From JBEVJK01 sp963791325 (GTDB taxonomy: Bacteria > Pseudomonadota > Alphaproteobacteria > Rhizobiales > Rhizobiaceae), in NCBI GenBank assembly GCA_963791325.1, contig CAWBRU010000021.1:186001-250000 (forward strand): a DNA stretch of 64,000 nucleotides, written 5' to 3'. The position numbers were made by a program, and so were the translations under genes. The notes beneath the pieces were generated by a model. The model made no database searches. It was given only the letters and a program-made list of their open reading frames with translations, and had not been told where the DNA came from. Positions 28,453 to 37,670 of this stretch are shown in pieces (the first letter of the stretch is position 1; each line of letters opens with the position of its first letter).

Positions 28453-30012
28453 CTATCCCTTCGCAGCCATGACGCGGCGGGCGGCATTCAGCCCGGGCAC
28501 GCCGGAGATGCCGCCGCCCGGATGCGAGCCGGCACCGGCGAGATAGAGCGCCTCGATCGGCGTGGCGTAGCCGGAGGCCTCGGTCACCGGCCGCATCATC
28601 AGCATCTGGTCGGCCTGCAGCTCGCCGTGATGCCAATGTCCGCCCGGCATCCGGAAGCGGGCCTCGATATCGGCGGGGGTCAACAGCTCTGAATGGCGAA
28701 CCGATTTGCCGATCCCCGGCGCATGCGCCTCGAGCACCGCCATCACTGCGCGCTCGAATTTCGGCTTGCCGGCAACCCAGCCCTCCTTCAGCGCGTAAGG
28801 GGCAAACTGCACCGCCGCCGACAGCACGCAGGCGCCGGAAGGCGCCAGACCGGGATCGGCGAGGCTGGGCAGCACGATCTCCATCACCGGCTCGGGCGAG
28901 AACGCGCCGTACTTGGCCGGATTGAACGCCCGTTCAACATGGTCGGCCGAGGCGGCGATCACCAGGCGGCCGGCGAGGTCCGGCTGAGCGACGCCGGCGA
29001 AGTCGGGCGGCCGGTCGAGCGCCAGATTGAGCTTGGCGACGTTGCCGGCCATGCGCACATGGCCGAGCTTGCGCACGAAGCCGGTGTCGAGTTCGCGGGG
29101 GCCGACCAGGTCGATGAAGGTGGTGCGCGGGTTGATCGCCGAAACGACCGCGGCGGCAGCGATCTCGTCGCCATTGGCGAGCACGACGCCGGCCGCGCGG
29201 CCATCCTTGACGGTGATCCTCTCGACCGGCGCTGCGCAGCGCAGGTCGACGCCGGCGGCCTTGGCCGCCGCCGCGATTGCCGCCAGCACCGCGCCGGCGC
29301 CGGCGACGAGCTGGGCGCCGGGCTTGCCGCCGATCTCGCCCGACAGCCGGTAATAGAGGCCGAGCAGCGAGGTCGGCGAACGCGGGCCGAGGTGGCTGCC
29401 CAGCACGGCGTCGAAGGCGAGCAGCCCCTTGAGACGGTCGTCGCCGAGATCCTCTTCGAGGACGTCGTAGACGTTCATCAGGAGCATGCGCAGGAAGTCG
29501 CGCATATCGTCGCGGCCGAGCCGCTTCAGGGAAAGGGCGGCCGCACCGAGCGCCGAGCCGTCGCCGAGCGACAGGCCGTCGAGCTGCGGCGGGCGCCGCG
29601 CCAGGAACGGCTTGAGAATGCCGGCGTAGCGGATCAGCTGGGCCCTCAGCGTCGACCAGGCCTGGGCTTCGGCCGCGCTCGCGCCGCGCAGGCGCTCGCC
29701 ATAGGCGCCATCCAGCACCAGCGGCGGCCCGGCGAGCGACAGCGCCACGGAGCCGGCGCCCGGCACGGCGGCGAGGTCGAGGCCGTGCCGCTCGAGCTGC
29801 AGGGCCCGGACCACTTCCGGCGAAAGGCGGTTGATGAGATGGGCGAGCGCCGAGACCTTGAAGCCCGGCGCGAACTCTAGGGTGCGCGCGCCGCCGCCCA
29901 ATTGCGCGTCGGCCTCCAGCACCAGCACCTTGCGGCCGGACTGGCCGAGCAGTGCGGCAGCGACCAAGCCATTGTGGCCGCCGCCGACGACGATGGCGTC
30001 AAATGACTTCAT
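28453..30012 (-). CDS. FAD-dependent oxidoreductase, phytoene-dehydrogenase/PYROXD2-like (1)
   Basis: Flavoprotein of 519 residues. The FAD/NAD-binding GxGxxG lies at the start (DAIVVGGGHNGLVAAALLGQ), followed by VLVLEADAQLGGGARTLEFA. The C-terminal FAD-closing motif is LYLAGAGSHPGGGISGVPGL. It belongs to the phytoene-desaturase-like/PYROXD2 group, not the carotenoid enzymes proper; no other carotenoid gene is near. The ATG at 30012 overlaps the end of the second paralogue by 14 bases; a GTG nine bases further upstream is an alternative. It probably oxidises an amine or related substrate in the BetI-controlled set. Confidence 0.88.
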   Translation of the reverse strand: MKSFDAIVVGGGHNGLVAAALLGQSGRKVLVLEADAQLGGGARTLEFAPGFKVSALAHLINRLSPEVVRALQLERHGLDLAAVPGAGSVALSLAGPPLVLDGAYGERLRGASAAEAQAWSTLRAQLIRYAGILKPFLARRPPQLDGLSLGDGSALGAAALSLKRLGRDDMRDFLRMLLMNVYDVLEEDLGDDRLKGLLAFDAVLGSHLGPRSPTSLLGLYYRLSGEIGGKPGAQLVAGAGAVLAAIAAAAKAAGVDLRCAAPVERITVKDGRAAGVVLANGDEIAAAAVVSAINPRTTFIDLVGPRELDTGFVRKLGHVRMAGNVAKLNLALDRPPDFAGVAQPDLAGRLVIAASADHVERAFNPAKYGAFSPEPVMEIVLPSLADPGLAPSGACVLSAAVQFAPYALKEGWVAGKPKFERAVMAVLEAHAPGIGKSVRHSELLTPADIEARFRMPGGHWHHGELQADQMLMMRPVTEASGYATPIEALYLAGAGSHPGGGISGVPGLNAARRVMAAKG

Positions 30013-31618
30013 GGGCCGCACTCATGTGCTTGGCGCCTTGGCGCAGGTCGCGCAGGATCTCGCCCGCGGCGTTGCGTCCGGGCGCGCCCATTACCCCGCC
30101 GCCGGGATGGGTGGAGGAGCCGCACATATAGAGCCCGGCGATCGGCGAGCGGTATTGCGCATAGCCGGGCACCGGCCGGTTGAACAACAGCTGGTCGAAG
30201 GTGAGCTCGCCCTGGAAGATGTTGCCTTCGGTCAGGCCCACTTCGGCCTCGAGCTCGCGCGGCGTACGCACCTCCATATGCACGATGCGGTCGCGGAAGC
30301 CCGGCGAATAGTCGGCGATCTGGCCGATGACGCTCTCGGCGAAGCCGTCGCGGTCGGCATCGGTCCAGTCGCGGCCTTCGATCTTGGGCGGGGCGTATTG
30401 GACGAAGCAGCTCATGAAGTGCTTGCCGGGCGGTGCCATGGTCGGGTCGAGCGTGGTCGGGATCATCACGTCGAGGAACGGATCGGCAGACCAGCGTCCG
30501 GCCTTCCAGTCGTCATAGGCGCGCTCCATGCGCTCGACCGAGTCGGTGAAATGCAGGTCGCCGCGGATGGCGGGAGAACCGGCAGGCAGCGCCGGGAACT
30601 CCGGCAAGGAATCGAGCGCGATGTTGACCTTGCCCGACGAGCCGCGGATCTTAAAGTTGCGGACCCTCTTCAGGAACGGTTCGGGCAGCTCGCGCGGTGC
30701 GACCAGCTTGAGGAAGGTGCGCTTGACGTCGGCATTGGAGATCACCAAGCGGCCGCGCACCTCTTCGCCGCCTGCCAGCACGACGCCTGCGGCGCGGCCG
30801 CGCTCGACCAGGATCTGCTCGACGCTCGCCTCGGTGCGGATGGTGCCGCCGGCGGCCCGGAACGAGGCGGCGAGCGCCTGGGTGACCGCGCCCATGCCGC
30901 CGCGCGCATAGCCCCAGGCACCGACCGAGCCGTCGACCTCGCCCATATAGTGATGCAGAAGCACATAGGCCGTGCCCGGCGACATCGGGCCGAGCGCGGT
31001 GCCGATGATGCCGGAGATCGAGAAGTTCGCCTTGATGACGTCGGTCTCGAAATACTCGTCCAGGAAATCCGAGATCGACATCGTCCAGAAGCGCAGGGTG
31101 AGCGCCATCTCCTGCGGCGAGAGCGCGGCGAATTTCTTGCCCAGATGGATGAGCTCGCCGAGGTCGCGCGGCTTGAAGCCGGTGGGATCGGGCGCGGTGC
31201 GCATCAGCAGCGGCTGGATGAAGCGGCACTGGCGGGTGACGTCGCGGGCATAACGGTCATAGGCTTCGGCATCGCGCGCCGAGAAGCGGGCGAATTCGCG
31301 CCGGTGCGCGTCGTGATCCCGGTAGCTGGCGAGATAGTCGCCGTCGCGGGTGAACACCGCGCCGCCTTCGTAGGAGATCACCTGCAGGCCGAAGCGGGGC
31401 AGCTCGAGGTCGCGCATGATCTCGGGGCGGAACAGCGAACACACATAGGAGCAATTGGAATAGGTGAAGCCCGGGGTGAGCGAGTTGCTGACCGCGGCGC
31501 CGCCGACCCACGGGTTCTTCTCGACGACCAGCACATCGAGGCCGGCGCGCTGCAGATAGCCGGCGCTGACCAGCCCGTTGTGGCCGCCGCCGACGATGAT
31601 CGCGTCCCAGTCCTGCAT
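29999..31618 (-). CDS. FAD-dependent oxidoreductase, phytoene-dehydrogenase/PYROXD2-like (2)
   Basis: Paralogue of the next gene, 539 residues, with WDAIIVGGGHNGLVSAGYLQ at the N-terminus, LVVEKNPWVGGAAVSNSLTP, and the C-terminal LYMCGSSTHPGGGVMGAPGR. The two proteins share layout over their whole length and may form a heteromer or act in sequence. This is the first gene of the operon FAD oxidoreductase, FAD oxidoreductase, GcvT-like, small protein. The candidate BetI-like operator at 31682-31697 lies about 64 bases upstream of its ATG at 31618. A GTG just before the ATG is an alternative start. Confidence 0.88.
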   Translation of the reverse strand: MQDWDAIIVGGGHNGLVSAGYLQRAGLDVLVVEKNPWVGGAAVSNSLTPGFTYSNCSYVCSLFRPEIMRDLELPRFGLQVISYEGGAVFTRDGDYLASYRDHDAHRREFARFSARDAEAYDRYARDVTRQCRFIQPLLMRTAPDPTGFKPRDLGELIHLGKKFAALSPQEMALTLRFWTMSISDFLDEYFETDVIKANFSISGIIGTALGPMSPGTAYVLLHHYMGEVDGSVGAWGYARGGMGAVTQALAASFRAAGGTIRTEASVEQILVERGRAAGVVLAGGEEVRGRLVISNADVKRTFLKLVAPRELPEPFLKRVRNFKIRGSSGKVNIALDSLPEFPALPAGSPAIRGDLHFTDSVERMERAYDDWKAGRWSADPFLDVMIPTTLDPTMAPPGKHFMSCFVQYAPPKIEGRDWTDADRDGFAESVIGQIADYSPGFRDRIVHMEVRTPRELEAEVGLTEGNIFQGELTFDQLLFNRPVPGYAQYRSPIAGLYMCGSSTHPGGGVMGAPGRNAAGEILRDLRQGAKHMSAAHEVI

Positions 31619-31681
31619 CACACAACCGGCCCTTTCTCGGCGCCAGATGTGCCATGAAGGCGCCCGTTCTGTCCACCCATT

Positions 31682-31697
31682 TTGAATGAATGTTCAA
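31682..31697. promoter_or_regulatory. Candidate BetI-like operator, site 1
   Basis: TTGAATGAATGTTCAA, an inverted repeat with TTGAA/TTCAA ends, lies in the divergent gap between the FAD oxidoreductase operon (start 31618) and the methyltransferase/BetI-like operon (start 31760). Read on the minus strand it is TTGAACATTCATTCAA, one base different from site 3 at 42452 and sharing both ends with site 2 at 38729. Confidence 0.75.
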
Positions 31698-31759
31698 CAA
31701 ATATGCTTGCGTTTTGCCGGGCCGGCGCTAGGATCCGACCGAGATCGGAACGTGCGGCA

Positions 31760-32569
31760 ATGGGCGCAAGCAACGGGCAATTGGCGGGGAGCCGGCAGGT
31801 CGAATATGACGACCGGGCGATCCGCTTCCTGGCGGTCCTGTGGGGTGAGGGCTATCTCTCGCCGGGCGGCTCGGAGGAGGTCGACCGGGTGCTGGCCGGC
31901 GTGTCGCTCGCCGGGCGCAAGGTGCTCGACATCGGCTGCGGCGCCGGCGGCGTGACCTTGCATCTCTTGGAGGCGCACGGGGCCGCGGAGGTGACCGGCC
32001 TCGACGTCGAGGCGCCGGTGATCGCCGAGGCGCAGCGGCGGGCAGCCGTAAGCGGCGTGTCGGCCCGCACCCGCTTCGTCGAGGCCGAACCCGGACCGCT
32101 GCCGTTTGAAGACGCTGCCTTTGATGCGGTCTTCTCCAAGGATGCGCTGCTCCATGTCGCCGACAAGGAAGCGCTGTTCGCCGAGGTCTTTCGGGTGTTG
32201 CAGCCGGGCGGCGTCTTTTCGGCCAGCGACTGGCTGATCGGCCATGACGGGCCGCCGTCGCCGGCAATGGCCGCCTACATCACCGCCGAGGGCCTGTCGT
32301 TCAGCATGGCCTCGCCCGCGCGCTATCGCCGGGCCATGCAGGCGGCCGGCTTCACCGGCATCGAGCTGATCGACCGCAATCCCTGGTATCGCGAGCAGGC
32401 TGCCGCCGAGCTCGCCCGGCTGCAAGGCCCGCTCTACGCCGAGGCGGCCAAAGCCGTCGGTGCCGCCTATGTCGACAAGAACATTGCCACCTGGCAGGCG
32501 ATGCAGAAGGTTCTTGACAGCGGCGAGCACCGGCCCACTCATCTGCGCGCACGCAAGCCTGGGCGGTGA
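31760..32569 (+). CDS. Class I SAM-dependent methyltransferase (phosphoethanolamine/sarcosine-type)
   Basis: Cytoplasmic methyltransferase of 269 residues. Motif I is KVLDIGCGAGGVTLHLLEAH near residue 65, the acidic loop GLDVEAPVIAEAQRRA follows, and the post-motifs are PLPFEDAAFDAVFSKDALLH and EVFRVLQPGGVFSASDWLIG. The opening EYDDRAIRFLAVLWGEGYLS and the FSKDALLHV pattern resemble N-methyltransferases acting on phosphoethanolamine, glycine or sarcosine. The ATG at 31760 is used because it clears the operator at 31682; an in-frame start at 31682 would begin inside that operator. It heads a + strand operon with the BetI-like regulator. Confidence 0.85.
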   Translation: MGASNGQLAGSRQVEYDDRAIRFLAVLWGEGYLSPGGSEEVDRVLAGVSLAGRKVLDIGCGAGGVTLHLLEAHGAAEVTGLDVEAPVIAEAQRRAAVSGVSARTRFVEAEPGPLPFEDAAFDAVFSKDALLHVADKEALFAEVFRVLQPGGVFSASDWLIGHDGPPSPAMAAYITAEGLSFSMASPARYRRAMQAAGFTGIELIDRNPWYREQAAAELARLQGPLYAEAAKAVGAAYVDKNIATWQAMQKVLDSGEHRPTHLRARKPGR

Positions 32570-32594
32570 TGAGGTCGATTGAGCAAGGCTTCCA

Positions 32595-33293
32595 ATGGAT
32601 GATCCGATGAGACCGGCATCGCCGAAGGAACCGACCGAACCCGCCGAGCGGCGTGGGCGCAAGGCCTCGAAGGAGGTGCGCCGCCTCCAGCTGATCGAGG
32701 CGACCATCAATTCGCTGGCCAAGCGCGGCTACGCCGAGACCACCATGGCCGACGTCGCCGACGGTGCGGGGCTGTCGCGCGGCATTGTCAACTTCCATTT
32801 CGAGAGCAAGGAAAAGCTGCTGATCGCCACGCTTCAGCACATGTACGAGGAGTATTCCTCGCATTGGCGTGCGGCGCTCGAGCGAGCCGGCGAGGACCCG
32901 GCCGATCAGCTCAAGGCCCTCGTCGCGGCGGATTTCGACCGCTCGATCTCGACCAAGCGCAAGCTTGCCGCCTGGTGCGCGTTCTGGGGCGAGGCCAAGT
33001 CGCGGCCGACCTATCAGGCGCTCTGCGGAGCGCGCGACGCCGCCTATCAGAATGTGTTCATCGCGCTCTGCCGGACGCTGGAACAGGAGGGCGGCTACGG
33101 CTTCGATCCGGTAAGCATCGCGCTGGCCTTGAGCGCCATGCTCGAAGGTCTGTGGCTGCGGCTGATGATGGGCACCGAGGACGTCACCCGCGAGACCGCC
33201 GCGGAAGCGGCGACGGCGTTTCTGTGCGCGGTGTTTCCCCGGCATTATCCGCGTCGCCAGCTCGCGGCGGTGCCGCGCATCAGAGATCTCTAG
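32595..33293 (+). CDS. BetI-like TetR-family repressor
   Basis: Repressor of 232 residues. The N-terminal helix-turn-helix is TTMADVADGAGLSRGIVNFH followed by FESKEKLLIATLQHMYEEY, which is the strongly conserved BetI subgroup sequence. The C-terminal ligand domain also matches BetI (ADFDRSISTKRKLAAWCAFW, then GEAKSRPTYQALC). BetI proteins sense choline or related quaternary ammonium compounds. Here it is encoded inside a set of amine-related genes, and three near-identical palindromes at 31682, 38729 and 42452 are its obvious candidate operators. No betA/betB genes are in the window, so its ligand is probably another methylated amine. Confidence 0.92.
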   Translation: MDDPMRPASPKEPTEPAERRGRKASKEVRRLQLIEATINSLAKRGYAETTMADVADGAGLSRGIVNFHFESKEKLLIATLQHMYEEYSSHWRAALERAGEDPADQLKALVAADFDRSISTKRKLAAWCAFWGEAKSRPTYQALCGARDAAYQNVFIALCRTLEQEGGYGFDPVSIALALSAMLEGLWLRLMMGTEDVTRETAAEAATAFLCAVFPRHYPRRQLAAVPRIRDL

Positions 33294-33318
33294 ACGGGAA
33301 GACAAAGGGAACCACGCA

Positions 33319-34401
33319 ATGGGATTGAGCATCACCAAAAGCCTTGCTGCCGCCGCCTTCGCCGGCACCATGGCCCTCGCTTTTGCCGGGATTGCCCGGG
33401 CGGCCGACGCCGACGTCACCGTGTTCGATTGGTCGGGCTACGAGGCGCCGGACTTCCACCCCGACTACGTCACCAAATACGGCAACTCGCCGACCTTCAC
33501 GTTCTTCGGCGACGAGGATGAGGCATTCGAGAAGCTGCGCTCCGGCTTCAAGACCGATCTTGCCCATCCCTGCTCGCAGAACGTGGTCAAGTGGCGCGAG
33601 GCCGGCCTGCTGCAGCCGCTCGACACCTCCAAGATCGCCGGCTGGAACGACCTCCTGCCCGGCATCATCGCGATGAAGAACCTGGCGACCGGGCCGGACG
33701 GCACCGCCTGGTTCATGCCCTGGGACTGGGGCAACACCTTGCTCACCTACAATTCCGACAAGGTCGACGAAAAGGACATCCAGTCGCTCAAGATCTTTGC
33801 CGATCCCAAGTTCAAGGACCGCGTCTCGATCGGCGACAATGTCGACGATGCCTATGCGCTGGCCAGCCTGGTGATCGGCCTCAAGGATTGGACCGCGATG
33901 ACCGACGAGCAGTTCAAGCAGGCGTCGGATTTCTTGCGCCAGGTCCACAAGAATGTCCGCCTTTACTGGTCCGACACCACCGATATCGTCCAGGCGCTGT
34001 CGAGCGGCGAGATCGATCTCGCCTGGGCCTGGAACGACGCCGCCGTCCAGGCCGCCGCGGCCGGGGCGCCGATCAAGTCCAACAGGAACACTGAGGAGGG
34101 CCTGTCGACCTGGGTCTGCGGCTACGTGCTTTTGAAGGACAATCCGGGCAAGACCGACAAGGTCTACGACTTCCTGAGCGCGATCAACTCGCCGGCGACG
34201 GCCAACTATATGGTCCACGACTGGGGCTACGGCGTCGCCAATGCCAAGGGCATGGCCTCGGTCGATCCCAAGGTGCTGGCCGAGAAGGGCTATGACGATG
34301 TCGAGAAATTCGTCGACAAGACCCTGTTCCAGTCGCCGGTGCCCAACGAGCTCAAGGCCAAGATGATCGCCGAGTTCGAGAAGATCAAGGCCGGCTATTA
34401 A
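33319..34401 (+). CDS. PotD/F-like substrate-binding protein of amine ABC transporter
   Basis: Periplasmic binding protein of 360 residues in the spermidine/putrescine-type group. A signal peptide spans about residues 1-28 (KSLAAAAFAGTMALAFAGIA, cleaved after ARA). The mature chain opens VTVFDWSGYEAPDFHPDYVT and contains TFTFFGDEDEAFEKLRSGFK, DLAHPCSQNVVKWREAGLLQ, AWFMPWDWGNTLLTYNSDKV and DLAWAWNDAAVQAAAAGAPI. Aromatic and acidic residues of this kind line the cationic amine pocket in PotD and PotF. The matching permeases and ATPase are encoded on the other strand at 35750-38608. The stop touches the amine oxidase reading frame. Confidence 0.93.
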   Translation: MGLSITKSLAAAAFAGTMALAFAGIARAADADVTVFDWSGYEAPDFHPDYVTKYGNSPTFTFFGDEDEAFEKLRSGFKTDLAHPCSQNVVKWREAGLLQPLDTSKIAGWNDLLPGIIAMKNLATGPDGTAWFMPWDWGNTLLTYNSDKVDEKDIQSLKIFADPKFKDRVSIGDNVDDAYALASLVIGLKDWTAMTDEQFKQASDFLRQVHKNVRLYWSDTTDIVQALSSGEIDLAWAWNDAAVQAAAAGAPIKSNRNTEEGLSTWVCGYVLLKDNPGKTDKVYDFLSAINSPATANYMVHDWGYGVANAKGMASVDPKVLAEKGYDDVEKFVDKTLFQSPVPNELKAKMIAEFEKIKAGY

Positions 34402-35672
34402 GTCCGGCCGGCGTCGATGCGCTGATCGTCGGGGCCGGCTTTGCCGGCCTTTCGGCGGCGCATCGGCTGATCAGCGCGGGCGTGAGCGTCCGCGTCCTGG
34501 AGGCGCGCAGCAAGGTCGGCGGCCGGGTCAATTCGGCGATGCTCGGCGGGTCGCTGAGGGTGGACACCGGCGGCCAGTTCCTGTGCGAGGACATGCCGGA
34601 ACTGATGGCGCTTGCCGCCCGCTACGGCAAGAGCCTGGTCCCCACCTTCATGGCCGGACGCCGTCTGGTGCGCCCGCCGGTCTCCGACCGGGAAGCGGAG
34701 CGGATCTGGAGCGGCTCGGCCGGTCTGCGCGCGCAGATGGATGATCTCGACCTTGCCGCGCCGGAGCTGGCCGGCCTGAGCGTTGCCGACTGGCTGGCCG
34801 CGCAGCCCGCCGATCCTGCGGTCAAGACCTCGTTCCGGGCGCTTGTCGAGGGCCTCTGGTGCATGGCGCCGGAGAAGATCCCGCTGTGGTATCTCGCCGA
34901 CAATGACCGCCGCATCACCAATGAGACGAGCGAGCTGCAATACTTTCTCGGCGAGACCATGCACAGCCTGGCCGAGGATCTCGCCGCCGGGCTCGGCGAT
35001 GCGGTGAGGCTGGGGGTGCGGGCAACCGCGGTCCATCACGGCGGCGACGGCGTCGAGGTGATCGCCGGCACCGAGAGCTTCCGCGGCCGGACGGCGATCC
35101 TCGCTTTGCCGCCGGCGCAGGCGGCGCGGCTTGTCTTTCTGCCGGCGCTCAACCGGGAGCTCGCCGCGGCTCTTGGCGCCTGGCAGAGCGGTACGGTGAT
35201 CAAGGCGATGGTCGCCTATCGCCGCGCCTTCTGGCGGGAGCGGGGCCTGAGCGGCATGGTCAGCTGGCGCGATCCGCTGGGGCTGTTCTTCTGCGACGGC
35301 AGCCGGGACGCCGCGCAACCCGTGCTGATCGTCTTCATCGGCGGTTCGCTGGCGCTGCGCTGGGGCGGGCTCGGCAAAGCCGGCCTGCGCGCCGAGGTGC
35401 TCGCCCATCTGGTCACCGCCTTCGGCGCCGAGGCCGGCGAAATCGCCGACATCCATGCGGCCGCCTGGCTGCCCGGCCGAGGCGAAAACGGCGGCGGCTA
35501 CAGCGACCTCATCGTCGATGGGCGCGCCAGGGATGCGGAAGCGCGGCTGATCGCCGGCAGCCCGCCGCTGGTGTTTGCCGCCTCCGAGCTGTCGCCATCC
35601 TTTCCGGGCTACATCGAAGGTGCGGTCGTCGCCGGGCGCGCCGCGGCGGAGCGGGCACTGCGCAGCCTATAG
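34401..35672 (+). CDS. Flavin-containing amine oxidase, start codon unclear
   Basis: FAD-dependent monoamine-oxidase-family protein of about 423 residues. The dinucleotide-binding motif DALIVGAGFAGLSAAHRLIS is encoded from about 34416, then VLEARSKVGGRVNS; the C-terminal FAD motif is LVFAASELSPSFPGYIEGAV. The frame is open right back into the end of the binding-protein gene, but contains no ATG, GTG or TTG before the FAD motif. The first standard start (GTG at 34482) would delete the FAD-binding loop. An ATG at 34418 lies in another frame, so one lost base near the start would explain this. The enzyme would oxidatively deaminate the imported amine. Confidence 0.8.
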   Translation, partial: SPAGVDALIVGAGFAGLSAAHRLISAGVSVRVLEARSKVGGRVNSAMLGGSLRVDTGGQFLCEDMPELMALAARYGKSLVPTFMAGRRLVRPPVSDREAERIWSGSAGLRAQMDDLDLAAPELAGLSVADWLAAQPADPAVKTSFRALVEGLWCMAPEKIPLWYLADNDRRITNETSELQYFLGETMHSLAEDLAAGLGDAVRLGVRATAVHHGGDGVEVIAGTESFRGRTAILALPPAQAARLVFLPALNRELAAALGAWQSGTVIKAMVAYRRAFWRERGLSGMVSWRDPLGLFFCDGSRDAAQPVLIVFIGGSLALRWGGLGKAGLRAEVLAHLVTAFGAEAGEIADIHAAAWLPGRGENGGGYSDLIVDGRARDAEARLIAGSPPLVFAASELSPSFPGYIEGAVVAGRAAAERALRSL

Positions 35673-35749
35673 ATGCGGAGGCAGACAATGGGCTCTGCCC
35701 AAGCGGCCGGCGCGCGAGCGCCGGCGGGTGAGGGGTCCAAATGCGAAGG

Positions 35750-36856
35750 CTAATCGGCGAGCGCCACCAGCGCCTCCGGGTCGTAGGCGAGCCGGATCGG
35801 CGCCCCGACCGGAATGTCGTCGGCGCCGAAATTGTTCAATTCCGACACCGACAAAGGCCGCTCCAGCCCGGGCACGTCGACGATCAGATGGGTGATCTCG
35901 CCGAAGTAGTGACGGTCGACGACGGTGCCGGCGATCTCGTTCTGCGAGCGCGCATCGTCCCAGAGCACCCGCAGCCGCTCGGGCCGGATGCCGAGCGTGG
36001 CGCCGTTGCCGCTGCGCACGAAGGCGGCCGGCTTGTCCGCCTTGACCCGGCCGAAGCCGCTGGTCTCGAGCACCATCTCGGCGCCGTTCTCCTCGACGAT
36101 CTCGGCGTTGACGAAATTCATGCCGCCGAGAAAGTCTGCGACCTGCCGGTTCACCGGCCGCTGATAGATCTCCTTGGGCGAGGCGACCTGGGCGATGCGG
36201 CCGCCGAACATCACCGCGATGCGGTCCGACATGGCGAGCGCCTCGTACTGGTCATGGGTGACCAGCACGAAGGTGATGCCGACCGCCTGCTGCAGGCGCC
36301 GCAGCTCGACCTGCATCTGCTCGCGCAGCTTCTTGTCGAGCGCCGACAGCGGCTCGTCGAGCAACAGCACTTTCGGCCGCATCACCAGGGCGCGCGCCAA
36401 GGCGACGCGCTGGCGCTGGCCGCCGGACAGCTCGTGTGCGCCGCGCTTGTCCAGCCCGCCGAGCGACACCTGGGCGAGCGCTTCTGCCACCCGTCGCTTT
36501 TCCTCCGCCTCGCCGAGCTTTTGCCGCCTCAGCCCGTAGGCGACGTTCTCACCGACGTCGAGATGAGGGAAGATCGCATAGCTTTGAAACACCATGTTGG
36601 TCGGCCGCCGGTTGGCGGGGATGCCGTCCATCGGCTGGCCGTCGATGGCGATCGTGCCGCCGGTGGGCAAATCGAAGCCGGCGATCATTCTGAGCAGCGT
36701 GGTCTTGCCGCAGCCCGAGGGGCCGAGCAGCGAGAAGAATTCGCCGGCACGGATCGTCAGCGACGCGTTGTCGAGCGCCTTGAACGCGCCGTAGCTGCGC
36801 GTGACGTTGGCGATCTCGATCATCGTGCGGGCGGCAGCCGGCGGTCGCTCAGACAA
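35750..36856 (-). CDS. PotA-like ATPase of amine ABC transporter
   Basis: ABC ATPase of 368 residues with Walker A GPSGCGKTTLLRMIAG, signature ELSGGQRQRVALARAL, Walker B VLLLDEPLSALDKKLREQMQ, the switch His in LVTHDQYEALAMSDRI and a C-terminal TOBE-type domain (TLGIRPERLRVLW onward). This is the PotA/spermidine type. The start is best placed at a TTG (36856), because a full AAGGAGG lies five bases upstream inside the end of the permease gene; the ATG at 36823 has no comparable site. It overlaps the second permease gene by eight bases and is the last gene of a three-gene operon. Confidence 0.94.
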   Translation of the reverse strand: MSERPPAAARTMIEIANVTRSYGAFKALDNASLTIRAGEFFSLLGPSGCGKTTLLRMIAGFDLPTGGTIAIDGQPMDGIPANRRPTNMVFQSYAIFPHLDVGENVAYGLRRQKLGEAEEKRRVAEALAQVSLGGLDKRGAHELSGGQRQRVALARALVMRPKVLLLDEPLSALDKKLREQMQVELRRLQQAVGITFVLVTHDQYEALAMSDRIAVMFGGRIAQVASPKEIYQRPVNRQVADFLGGMNFVNAEIVEENGAEMVLETSGFGRVKADKPAAFVRSGNGATLGIRPERLRVLWDDARSQNEIAGTVVDRHYFGEITHLIVDVPGLERPLSVSELNNFGADDIPVGAPIRLAYDPEALVALAD

Positions 36857-37670
36857 AGGCGCCTCCTTGGGTCTGGGTTCGGCGCGCGGCGCGCCGGCGG
36901 AAGATCTCCGCTGCGGTGAGCAGGATGAAGGAGCCGATCAGGAGGAGCGTGCCGAGCGCCAGCACGCTGGGCAGCTTGGCGGCGAAGCGCAACTGGCCCC
37001 AGATGTAGATCGGCAGCGTCGCCTCGGTGCCGGTGAGGAAGAAGGCGACGATGAACTCGTCGAGCGAGATGGTGAAGGAGACGAGCAGGCTCGACACGAT
37101 CGCCGGCGCCACCATCGGCAGCGTCACCCGGCGAAACGTGCCGAACACGGTTTCTCCGAGGTCGGCGGAAGCCTCCTCGAGGCTGCGGTCGAAGCCTTCG
37201 AAACCGGAGATCAGCACCGTCACCGAATAGGGCACGCAGATCAGCACGTGGCCGAGCACGACGGTGAACAGGGACAGGCTGAGGCCGAGCTGCAGCAGCA
37301 CCAGCAGCAGCGACACCGCCACGATGATCTCCGGCAGCACCAGCGGCGCCATGATCAGGCCGCTGATGGCGCGCTTGCCGGCAAAGCGGTAGCGGGTGAC
37401 GGCGCGCGCCGCGCAGATGCCGAGCACGGTGCTGACCAGGGCCGCCGCGGTGCCGACGATCAGGCTGTTGCGCGCCGCGTCGAGCAGCGCCGGCGTATGC
37501 GGCAGGCTTTCATACCAGCGCAGCGTCAGGCCGGTGAGCGGGAATTTCGGCACGGCCGAGTCGTTGACCGAAAACACCGGCAGCAAAAGGATCGGCGCAT
37601 AGAGGAAGAGCAGATAGAGGCCGGCATAGGCCGACAGCCATTTGCCGCGAAGCCGGGCCGTGCCGCTCAT
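36849..37670 (-). CDS. PotC-like permease of amine ABC transporter
   Basis: Inner-membrane permease of 273 residues with about six helices: YAGLYLLFLYAPILLLPVFS, then ISGLIMAPLVLPEIIVAVSL, and the cytoplasmic EAA loop EEASADLGETVFGTFRRVTL for ATPase docking. The following DEFIVAFFLTGTEATLPIYI is typical of PotC. The ATG at 37670 overlaps the PotB-like stop in ATGA, and the stop overlaps the ATPase start. It transports the amine captured by the binding protein encoded at 33319. Confidence 0.93.
   Translation of the reverse strand: MSGTARLRGKWLSAYAGLYLLFLYAPILLLPVFSVNDSAVPKFPLTGLTLRWYESLPHTPALLDAARNSLIVGTAAALVSTVLGICAARAVTRYRFAGKRAISGLIMAPLVLPEIIVAVSLLLVLLQLGLSLSLFTVVLGHVLICVPYSVTVLISGFEGFDRSLEEASADLGETVFGTFRRVTLPMVAPAIVSSLLVSFTISLDEFIVAFFLTGTEATLPIYIWGQLRFAAKLPSVLALGTLLLIGSFILLTAAEIFRRRAARRTQTQGGAFV

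Noticed and set aside
28453..31618. The two FAD oxidoreductases considered as carotenoid phytoene desaturases
   Set aside because: No crtB, crtE or other carotenoid genes are present, and both belong with the PYROXD2-like branch found in amine gene sets.
32595..33293. Naming the TetR protein as the true choline repressor BetI
   Set aside because: It is BetI-like in sequence, but no betA, betB or betC genes are nearby and the putative targets differ, so only the family is stated.
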